A program made the translations under genes and the position numbers. A stretch of 64,000 bases of DNA from Dicaeum eximium (Eukaryota > Chordata > Aves > Passeriformes > Dicaeidae): contig VWZP01008598.1 in NCBI GenBank assembly GCA_013396995.1, positions 711,382 through 775,381 of the forward strand, read 5' to 3'. The notes under the pieces are model-generated. The model was not told the DNA's origin. It saw only the letters and a program-made list of their open reading frames with translations, and made no database searches. This document shows, piece after piece, positions 26,601 through 38,600 of this stretch; within the stretch, counting starts at the first letter, position 1, and each line of letters opens with the position of its first letter.

Positions 26601-29600
26601 AGGGGAGGAGATGACAAGGGGCAGATAACAAGCATCTGCAATTTCTCAGATTGCACCCTCCCCCGTCACAGATTGGGTTTTTTGAGTAAATAGCTTTAAG
26701 TGAAAATTTCAGTACAACTGAACTTTAAGAACAGTTTGTTTATTTTGAGGACTTGCTAACAAACAGCCATTTGAACTCACAATACCTTTTTAGATGACAT
26801 GTGAGAGTTGAAGTTATAGTTGTAAAAGCACTATTTTTCCAGACACCAAAAACCAAATAGCTATATAAAATGTTAGTTGCTGCAAAAGAGAAAAACACAT
26901 CCCAGGCACAGCAATCCATCTGTCACTGCAGGTGTTCCAGGAAGAACAAAAGGCAGAAAGTGCAAGAGATAAAATAGTTGATGGATAGTCGAATAAATCT
27001 AGGTTGCTCTTCTGACAAGTGCCTTCCAGTTATTTTTTGAAGAAGGAAATAGCTATACCAAAAAGTCTCTCTGTACTTTGCAGAATATGACACTCTTATA
27101 ACTAAGACTTAAAATGTCTTTATGCATGCTCCAACATCAGAGTTTAAACTGGTTCAAGAGTTTCTTTATACTTACATAGTAAACGTCGTAGTAAAAGTAA
27201 GAGCATCTCCATTCAGGGAACTGGCAGTACTTGCTAATGGAGTTGCAACCATGTTTTCTGCTCCAGATCTCAGTATTATTACATAGTAGTAATTTCCTGC
27301 TTCTGTAAGTACACATCAGATGGTTTGGTGAGCCAAAGGATTCCAAGTATCTCAAAAAAACCCCAAGTACTGCATTGCTATTAAGCACATCTGTTTCACC
27401 CTACTTAAAATGTTGAGTTACAGTTGAGACTTGCTTATAAACTTAATCTTAAGGCAATTTTATTTTCTTTCTGCTGTGTCTACTAATCAAATTGTCTCCA
27501 CAGGATTCACAGCAACTGCTTTACGGCCTGGGGCATCTCAGGCCAGATCTACACTACCAGTGTGTGTGTCAGATCAGCAGATAATCTTAGTTCTTTATAC
27601 TCCTTGGGTCTGCCAGCTTAACCACACACCAGCTTTCACTGAAACATTGAAAAATTAGTCAGAAGCAGATGAACTGAATGCAATAGCTAAATTTTCATTA
27701 GCCCTAGATTTCTGAGAACATCAAAGCAGAAGAAGAAAAAAACCCAAGGAGAATGAACCAGAAATACATGTTGGGAGAATGAGAAAGGAGGAGAAAAATA
27801 AAGCTTTTGTTTGCTAGTTTTACCTGGCTTTTGAACTGTACCGCATACAAAGTCTGCTTTTAGAGGTAGACGCATTTCTGAAATGGAAACAGATCCCCTG
27901 GAGGGAGCAAATCCAGCCAATGTAGAAGCAGCTTTATTTCTTTTATTATGTAGTCCCTCACTCTTCAGTTTATTCAATTCTTCCAATAAAGCAGTTCTCT
28001 TCTCAGCTGCACGAAGAAATTTATTATAGTTCTACAGAACAAAAAGTACTGAATATTTTTTTCTGCCATATATATGTAAAATGCAACTTAAACATTAACC
28101 ATTCTACAGTGTAGTAGGAATATAACTGTCAAGAAAGATACTAAAAATGTCCTCTTGCCTATAAAAAGAGCTGAGACAGAACAGATACTATCATCATCTT
28201 TTTTCCAGGTGAAGAACTATTAATAAATGACAATGCAACAAAATAAGTGTGTGCGGAAAAAATTATGAACCCTGTGGAAATGTTCATTACAAAAAATTCA
28301 ACTTGAGTATAAAAACCTACTTGCAAAGAGAAGAAGTCTCTCTGCTTCTGCCTCTTCTTGTGACCCTTTTCCATGTTCCTCATCGAAACAGCAGTTCAGA
28401 GCTTGACTGGCTTGATAAATCACTGTCTGTTGCATGTTGATCTCATTGTTCAGTTCCTAGAGTAAACCAATAGTAAAACTAATTACCAAGAAGAGAGATT
28501 TTGTGTTGCTTTCAAACAAGGAAATGTCTCAAGATGAGCATTTTTGGGGGGCAATGCTTCAGAAAAAAATCAGATCCATTAGATAGCAAACTACAAAAGC
28601 CTTGCAGTTTACCATTACTTTGGCAAAAGAACATTGCAGCACGATTTTTTTTTGATCTCAGAGGTATGGTGGGGAGTGAAAGACTCCAATATGGAATGTT
28701 CCATACCCCATCTAGTCTTCCCTTCACCAGGGGAAGCAACACTAACCAGAAATTCAGCAATATAGATGAACAAAGCACAAGTAAAGATAAGAATATTACC
28801 TACTGAAAGTAGGTAATTACGAATCCTGCCTAATTCCAAGGCAGCGCTAAAACACAGATTCTCTCCTTCTCAAAATAATGGCTTGTTCTCTCCAGGCTTA
28901 ATCTATAACATGATGCTTTAAGAGACGCATTAGTTGTTCAAATTATGCATCATCATTCCCTATCATTAGATATTTATGCGAAATAAAAATAACCTAACAA
29001 TCTAATTTTGCAGTTCTAAGCAGTATGTTAATGTCCTGGACATTAACAGGGGCAATTAGATTTGGAAGCAGTAGATTAGAAAACAGATTTTAAGAAGCAT
29101 ATTAGGTACCTGCATTTTCTTTTTGACGTTGACTTGATCAGATGGGCCATTTCTTCTCATTTCTAGTTTGGAAGTAACATCTTCTTTGCGAACAATTATT
29201 TGCTTTATTGAAGGACGATCAGTTTCCTTAAATCTTTGGGATCTGTACGCATCGACACTTTTAAAAAAGGAAACCCCACAAAATGTTTCACAAGTGTGCC
29301 AAGCTCTTTTTAATATATACATAGGCATGTATCATACATTGAAGTTTTCCAGCTTGCCTAAATGGCTTTAAAGAAAGCATTCTATCAGCTGATTTTAAGT
29401 TTAAGCAACATAAAAGACTACACAATCTTTGTTAAAGGCTGAGATCTTGCAAAAAAAGCTTAATTTGTAGTTTGAGTTTGAGCAGTATGCATCATTAGAA
29501 GAGTTTAAAAAGCCAGTGTTTTAACTTGAACACTTACAGAATCAGGGGTAGGGGGTTGTGGTTATTACCTGTAAGGAAGGTTGCGATCTTCCAACATAGA

Positions 29601-32600
29601 GCCAATACTGTCTCCAGATTCTGCCCTGGGAACTCTAGTCCTTTGGAACTTCTCAGACTTCAGACTGACATCACTGAGACTGCTACCTTCCCCAGCTGAC
29701 TTCGAAGGAGAACCAAAGGCCTGAAGAAAAAAAACCCATTATATTACAGATAGCAGTTCACATAATAATAATAATAATAATAATCTGTTTTCTCTCTCCT
29801 TTACTTGTTTTACATAAAAACAGTAAATTTGCTTAATACTATTAACAGATGATATTTTACAAATATGGACACAGAGCAAGTTTATTTAAGGACACTAACA
29901 GATTACTGAACTCAATGAGATGGCACCTTTAGTTTCCAAATGCAAGTCTAGTAACTAGTACATGTATACCACTACAAGTCTAGTTACTAGTAATAGTAAC
30001 AGGTTTGATTTAGCAGAAGATCACTATTTTCAGAGAAAAATTTGACTCATTATGCTTCCATTAGCATAACACCATTTTATTGTCTTTAGATATCCTAATA
30101 CTACAAAATAACACAGCTCACAAGCCAATTGGACATCTGTGTGATAAACAAGCCCTTCCCCACCCTCCCTGAATTCTCACCTCTGAACCAACAGATTCCA
30201 CTAGAGGGGTTAAGAGAGACATTGATGAAATGTTCAGTGACTCTTCCTGCTCATCCTCATCACTTTCACCTTCCAGGATCATGCTCATTTCTTTCTTAAT
30301 CTTTTCTATGTCTGGACCATGCTCTTGAAGAATTTCAAAAATCTCATTTATCACTTTTGAGCTGTTCATTTCGTCATCCATATGCATTTTGCCTTCATAT
30401 ATTTCATCTGAAGGGTGACATTTTAAAATATATTAGCAGCATCAAGACTCTCATTATACAAACAGAAGCAAACTGATTTTGCTTTTCAAGCAAGCTTGAT
30501 TAAAAAGCACTTCTTGGAGTTGGGTATATAGAACCTAGAAGTACACTTCCATGGCTATTTTAATATACTATTTTTACATATACTGCATAATCAATGCAGA
30601 AAAGTAATGAAAATATGCACATTTTAGACAAATTTCAACCTTTTAGTTCAAATACATCTGAAACTTAACTGCAAGTCCAACAGTAGGGCAGCTCTTTCTG
30701 TCCTTTCCCAATTAACTTTTAATACCAGTTTTTTAATATTCTTCAAAGACTTGAATGTCAAGAGAGAAGGGTTAGGTATGATAATAGAAGTTTCTTAGTA
30801 TGTTTATATAAATCTCATTACAAAACACATGGGGATCAGCAGATGGTGAATTCATTGTTCAGACTTGAAGGGTATTAACACTGTCCTAGGCAAGGGGCAA
30901 TAGAGAGCTAAGTTATTAATATGAGTCTACTCAATACAAACCTTTTGGTTTCTCATCAAGATGTTCAAGTTTTGACACAGACATGGCTTTTACAGGGCTC
31001 TTTGACTCGGTGATGTTCAGAGGACCAGATTTATCAGTCTCTTCACATTTAGAAGTATCTAAGGGGTGTATAAAGAAAAGAAGTATTATGTCTAGCCTTT
31101 ATTGAATTTTAGAAGTTTTATTAACAAAGACCACTAGATTAAATATTCCAGTTAGCCACACATTGAAAAAAAAATTAGAATACCCTCCACAACCTGTACA
31201 TCTAGACTTCTATCTTATAATCAGAGAACTGACATCACGAGAAACAATGCTGAAATCATAGGAGAGTGCAGACACTCAAGAGCAAAGAGGGAAAATTTTA
31301 AAAAGACAAAAGAATCCACTACACAGAAACCACTGCATGCAAACCCATTTTTTCTAGAAGGACATTTGATAGATCTTTCAGGAGAACAGTCTACCAAGAG
31401 TGTTAACTACATTCACACTTTTTTCACAGAGAGCTGAAGATTCTTCCACTCAGTAAGCACCAAAAAGGATGCCAGGAGCACCTCACAATTATTTTCAGGT
31501 GTCCTACTGTAATAATTAGTATCATAAAGGGATACTGACAAGGGAAGATTCTTGTGATTAGATTCTTGTGGAAATTTGGTACAGGATAGACTAAATGTAA
31601 ATGACAATTCTCATTCACTTCCCTGCACTTAACCTCCAAAAAAGTTTGAAACATAGGTATACCCATTGAAAAACAAAAAGCCTTGCCATCCTTCCAAGTG
31701 GTATAGCAATGCAGAGTACTACTATCCTATGAGAAAATTTAGAAAAGATAATCAGCAACCAAAGGAGAGGTCCAGTTCCACACATCAGTGTTACTGGCCT
31801 CTTTCTTTGCTCATGCATATCAAGTGCAGTGCTCCTGACCAGCACTAGTCACAGACAAACTGTGACAGTCCTCACCTGAAGATTCCACACTGGGAGACTT
31901 TGCTGGCCTGTCACCTGCTGATGTGTCTTCTGATGATCCAAGAGCAGAGGTATCTGAACTAGGAGGATGTTTCGGACTAGCCTGAGATTGGCTTTCCTGG
32001 CAAGAATAAAAACAGAACACATTGAGGAGATAAAGTTAAAAGTGACTAAAAACTACCAGAAAGAAATAAGTTTTAACATCTGCTAGAAGAAAGAGGTTGC
32101 CTATCCAGTACCCTATTTATTTATCCAAGATATTTAGCTGAAGTAGTAAACATTAAATGTTTGCATGAAGAGCTCTTTTGCAGTTATAGAACATAAAACC
32201 TCCCACACTTAACATTGTCAAAAAGTAAATAAATCAATTGGCTCAAAGCAGTATCACTTGTCTAAGTTGATTCTACAAGAGGTAAAAACCTAATAATTTA
32301 TTAGCAATCATACAAAATCACTTGACAAGTGGTCTTGTGGAGCCCGGGCACTCCCAAAGCATAGGTTTTTATCCCTTATACACATTTCCACATCTAACTC
32401 TATTCAAAATATGTTAAAGCAATTCAAAGTATCATATTTTGATGATGAGGTAACACATTACCATTTTAGCTTCGGGAAGCTTCCTCTTTGAACTGCCACT
32501 TTTCTCTGCACTCCACAGATTGCCCCTATCAAATCGGCCACGAAGGCATGCAAGTTCTCGTTCACGTTCCTAAACAAATTAAGGGAAATGGGAGAAAAGC

Positions 32601-35600
32601 TGACGGCTTTAAGACGTCACAACACTTCAGATTCCTCAGGTAAGGACAGAACAGTAATAACCTTCCCCAAGCTTATAAGCTAGCTATGAACGTAACAAGT
32701 CATACCTGTTTAAGCTGAAGCGCTAAACTGGCAGTAGGGGAATTTTCATTTTGTTTGAGAAGCCTCTCCTGGATTGTCCTTGTATTTGGGGTAACAATGG
32801 GTGTTCTGCACCCTGGAGTATTCGTAGCAGGGCTGCGTACGCTATGCTCTTGACAGCGCTCCCCAAAGCGTTCCAGGAAGGGCTTAATTCCAGATCTCCC
32901 TACAAGAATAATTGTTTTGCCTTGAAATAAACTCTCAAAATTAAAGAAATCATTGCAATTTTGTATCCTGATGAAGGTTCCCACTGAAGCAATTAAGCCA
33001 TCTCCTTTACAGCTCCTACTCCATTATACTTTATACAAACTGAATCTGAAATGCAAATCGTAACAGTGATGTTAATAAAACAGTAAATCACAGCAAGTAG
33101 ATGTCTCTCTCATACTACAGTCCACATGTAATACATGTGCTATTTAAACTGGTTTGCCTTTTCCAAATTTCCTCTACAACCAGCTCTACCTATATCTTTC
33201 ACAGAAATAAGCATTCTAATACATGAGGAAGATATGTTGTTTGGCATCCACCCTGCTTGACTGAGCTTATCTTTTACTGTTAGCATATCTAAAACTTGCT
33301 TTTCTGGCCATAATTTTTAAGAGTTCAAGCAGTTAGTCCAGTTTTCTGACACAACAAGCAGTTGAATTTAAAACTGAGGATGTTCACTTGTTTTGACATC
33401 AACGTTATCACTGAAAACAAAGACACTGCAAAGTTAGAGCACCTATGTGGCATCAAGCTTTGATTTCTTCTAAATATGCAGACTCTTAACATTGCATCAA
33501 ATGGATACATATAGTACCCAACAACCTGAAATAAATTTTGAATAACCTCAATTAACATATTAGGTTGCTTTTACTCTTAAGAGTTACTAAAACAATGTCC
33601 AAGAAAACATCCCCTGCAAAATACAAAAGCTATATAACTTACAATAATTATCACAGAACTCATCAGCATTTTATTCAAGTAACAGCTGGAAATAGGTATT
33701 ATCTGGTATGGTACTTTAAATTCTGAACTGATATGTTGTTTTCAACACAGCACACATAGGCCTAATTTGAATGAATATTTAGCCAGAATATGAATATGAA
33801 GCCAGAAGAACAGCCTACCTGGTGTTGTGGGTTTACCCTTAGGTTCAAGTTGCACATGTGTTCCTTTGACTGGCTCTGCTTTAGACTGAGCTGGTTGAGG
33901 CAAAGCTGACTTTGCTGTTTGTGTATGCTCTTCAGTTTTCCGAGGACTGCAGGGATTCTCTGTTGGCCGTTGTTGTACTTCAGATTCTTTAGAACAGGGA
34001 GCAGTGATTCTTGAAGATTGCGTTAAAAAATTGTTTGGATCCTTAACAAGGGAAAAAGAGAAAAAAAATGAGACTTGTGTTCTTATTCTCTCAAGAGGGA
34101 AAAGAATGAAAGCACCCTGCCTAGCATACTATCACCTAATATGCCTATTCCTTCAACAAAAGAAAAAGCCAAGAACGAGTGTTAAGCTTTTAATAGACTT
34201 GTTTTTTAACCAGTATTTCAAATTGTTCCAGCATTTGATTCCAGGTGCTCTTGCCAGCTATTTCAGGTATTATCCCACATGGCAGATATTATCATTGCAG
34301 AAATTGCACAAATTGAACAATGAGTTCTGATACTACTTATTTCATCATTCTGATTGATTCTTCATGCAGCAATAACATTCTCAATTTCAGTCAATCAACT
34401 ACGTGAAGTTACAGAGTGAAACCCAGTATCTCTAACAATCCCCCCTTCTGATGGTCAAGAGGGGCAATCAAGTACTCTCATCTTAAAGTCTCAATAAAAG
34501 GAATTCTAAGCTGTTTCAGATCTGCTATTAAAAAAAGGGCATGTGGGATTGCAATAAAGCAGAAGTTGTAAATAGACTAAGACTGCTAACACCTAATCTT
34601 TAAATTCAGATTTAACAGTTAAGTGCTAACATTTGTCTGCCCCAATACAATAATCAAATCAATTTTTAATCAGCAACTAAATCAGACACTCACCGCTCTC
34701 TTTGAGTTTGCTGGTTTATTAATAGAAGCCTCAACAAGCCTTTGAGGACAGGATGCAGCTTCCTGCTTTACACTGCTACTATTGATTCTAGCAGATGCTC
34801 CACTTGTAGTGGACAATTTGGATAAACAAGTAGTGCCAGGCTGTTCTTGTGCATTGTTTTGCTTTGCAGATGGATGACTTAGGTCATCTTCCCAGGAACC
34901 AATGGTAGCAGCAAGGTTAGCTAAACGGCCTCTTCTCCCTATAGGGGTTTTGCTTGCCAGGGCATCGGATGTCTGCTTAGGTGGAGAAACAGACAGATCT
35001 TTTGACTGGAGAGGAGACAGAGGAACACATTCAGAAGGATCTGGAAAAAAAGAAAACACATTTATTTTGCTAATAAAACTTATTGAGATATAGTTGCATC
35101 TTTTGCATTACACTATATATTGAGTTTATCAACAATTAGATGTTCCTGCCATCAACAAAATCAAACTACTAGCCCTGGAGGCATTGAGACTAAACAAATT
35201 AAACATTTTTAATCAAGCAGTTTACTAATTTTATGCCAGTGTTGTGAGGAGCAAGGCATCAGACTAGTACAGAAAAAAAAGTTTAAAATTAAGCTGTAGA
35301 TAACAGCTTCAACATCTTAGCCCTGCCCTAGTATTATCTTGGAATTCTTTAAGAAAACATTAACCTTCCCACACACATTATCTTCTTCTAGCCAACGTAA
35401 TCATCAATGCAATCACTGCAAGACACCAATGGTGCTTAGCAAGTGAAACGTACCCTCACTATCCCAGCAGCGCCGCTGTTCTGCCAACTTCTGCATACGT
35501 GTTTTGACTGAAAGGACTGCAGGAGTCTCTGAGTTGGTGTTTGGTTTTACTTTCTCAAGAGGTTGAACCAATGAAGCTCTGTTAGAAGCAATTTCGCGCG

Positions 35601-38600
35601 ATTCTGAAGTCATCTGAGGAGAATCATGGCTTGTGGAACTTGAAGGAACTGGCTGTACATTCTCTGAACTAGAAGCCTGAGTCTCTATATCATTAGGGCA
35701 GAGCCTTTTTGATGGCGATGGCTTTGTATCTGGTTTTACTGGATAGGTGAGAGTATTCAAACTAATTAGTATTCAAACAATCGAAAATATTTTCCGACAA
35801 CACAAAATTGTAGTACAAATAAAGCTATGATTTATGAATACCCTGATATGCTTCCCAAAAAATGCACTTCCCAAAAAAAAACGCCGTTCCCAAATCTACC
35901 GAGCACAAGGCACTCTCATTGGCATTATGCAATTATTTCTAAATAGCTTACGAATGACTTGGCATATCTGCTCTCAGGTCCAGCTAAACATGGGCTAGTC
36001 CTAGTGGTCAGATAAACTAAACAGTGATGGATGCAGTTAAGATAAATGCCCAGTGTTTTCACTTTCCCTTTGGAAAAAAAGATGGGACTGGTATCAAAAC
36101 AATCTTTATTAAACATGCCACAGATTACCTTCATCACTGGCAAGAGGTGCCTGGTTACCAGTTTCTGCCAAAGGCTCTCTGGCCCTCTTGCTCTGCATTG
36201 TCGGTCTCGCCCCCATCTTCGGCCGCTCTGCCATTTTCCTCTGCAGGTTCTCTCGCCTGGCTCGGGTTCTTTCAAGGAGTTTCTGAGTGGTCAATAAGTC
36301 ATGTGTTACCAGACATTGCAGTGTGTTAACTGGTAATAGCTCAGAGTAAAAGATGATGGAATTCTGTTTAGCATAGATAGCCAGTAGATTCCAAATTTCA
36401 GTCATTAAATCAACTATTGTCTCCAGTTAGCTTGGCACTGAAAGAAAATCAGGCTGGACACACAAGCAATGACAAAATTAAAGAAGAGCGGCTCCTATAG
36501 ATCCCAAAGTCATCAGGAACATTTGAAAGAAATTTGGGGTTTTTTATCCTGGATCATTACATGACAGTCTCGATCTGTCAAGTCCTGCTAGCAGGGTTTT
36601 CTGACACATTGCTAAAGCATCTGGTCAAGTCACATGACTGGCACTAGCCCTCTAACAAAATAAACAACATTGAAGCAATCGTCAAGAGGCCATAAAGAAG
36701 TTCAACAAATAAAAGCATGGCTGTCAATATTATAAAAAAAATTGCTATTATAATGTCTAAATAAAAAGGTGAATTTCCTTGCCTCAAGCTTAAATTTTAA
36801 GAATAGACTGATATTATACCTTGCTATGTAATGTTAATAGCCTGTTTATTAAGATATCTCTACACAGAAAAACATAACAAGATACAATTAAGCTATATAA
36901 CATTATTTTTCATTTAATCCTCATTGGAAATTTGAGTACCCTTATTATATTCCATATAAAACAGCTGTTTTAGCAAATGTTCTACACTAGTACAAAGTGA
37001 TTCCTTACAGTACTCAGGTTTAAAATAGGTTGTGGTTTCTTTGTTTTAAATATAGCACTTGTAAGTCATTATCACTCAGTTTCATCACATCTAAAGGATA
37101 CTTAATGACTCTTTTGATCTAGGTTTTTTGAGGCAAGAAATTGTGCAGTTGAACTAATGGCCTTAAAAGGGAAGCATATAAACTGCACTTGTTTGGTGGC
37201 ACATAAATTATTGTGAGAACTGTGCCAGCCATTATCTGTCCTATTGCACAGCAATTAAATACACATTTCACATTTTTAACTGTCTAAGGCTGAAGTCTTA
37301 AACAATGTTCCATTGTAGGGCAACACAGGACAAATACAATGTCAATCTCAACAGTTTTTTTGTGAAAGCAAATCTCAGCTTTGCTAACTTCCACAGAAGA
37401 GAAGGAATTTGGAAAAAAAATTCCAAAACCAAAATGCATGAAATGCCATTAATGCCTTCAATGCAGGTTCCATGCTAGTCGTGTCCACAAGTCAACTTTC
37501 CTTACTTCCAAAATGCAGAGATACAAAGTGCATGTAATACCCACATTAAAAAAATCCTAAAGGCCATTTAAATTAACAGCTCTTCTTGCAAAAAGTTGAA
37601 TACATCTTATAACAGTATTCCTACAGTTCTATTCAAATAGAGGTACATTCCTTTGTGTTTTGTTAGTTGAGCAAAATAGAGTTTCAGTTGTTACAGGAGA
37701 TGTCATTTCCCAAGAATGCATGCCTCTGTTGTTGAGCTCCAGCTCCTATTGGCTTCTTGCATCTCAAATTTTCCATCCAACTGCCATCATTCCAACGGTG
37801 CTGTTACACACGATGAGTAAGCCACACTCCACAACTTGAGGTTTACTTTCCAAGTTCATCAACAGGGCGTTTTCTACAAGTACATTCTCCAATTGTTCTG
37901 ATGACAAAGTTTCAGAGTATCATAGAAGTTTAAAATCCTAGAATATACTGAGTTGGAAGGGACCCTAGAAGTCCAGCTCCTGACTCTGCACAGAACAGCC
38001 CCAAGAATCACACAATGTGCCTGAGACAACTACCTATTCTATTACATCAAGCAATCTGATGACTACAGAGTCAGAGGATTACTGTGTTACAAAAGCACTT
38101 TCTAGAAATCAGAAAAAAACCTTCCCACTTCAAATGTTAATGGGCAACTTCAGTTTTTCAAAAGTATGTTTTAAAGTACATATTAGAGAAGATACTTAGG
38201 CCCCTATATGATTACAAGAATTTGTTCTAACTACCCTGCTTTACTAGCAGAATAGAGCAAAGGGAGCAATTGAAGGAACAGTTATCTTCAAACCTCTCAT
38301 CTGCAAATTTTCCCCAAACAACTGCATCAATTATTTCTTTTTGCTCATCCTCCATGCTAGGAAACCATCCTTGCCTCTATGAATGGTAAAAACTACTTCA
38401 AAGTACAAAATAACCTAGACTATTTCTAACATCCCATAGTAGCAAGCATAAACCCTTTTGTGCAAGAAAATTGAGTTATAAAATCAGCTGTGAATGGAGA
38501 GTCACAAATACTATATTCATTGTGATCCTGAGAAAGTACCCACTGTACCATCTCCTCAGTGTGATCTGTATTAATAATTTAGTTGAGATTCAGAAGGTAT

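Noticed and set aside
28006..28031. Using the upstream acceptor for ANLN exon 14
   Set aside because: It shifts the frame and meets a stop within a few codons, and conserved ATEKRTALL is obtained only with the downstream acceptor.
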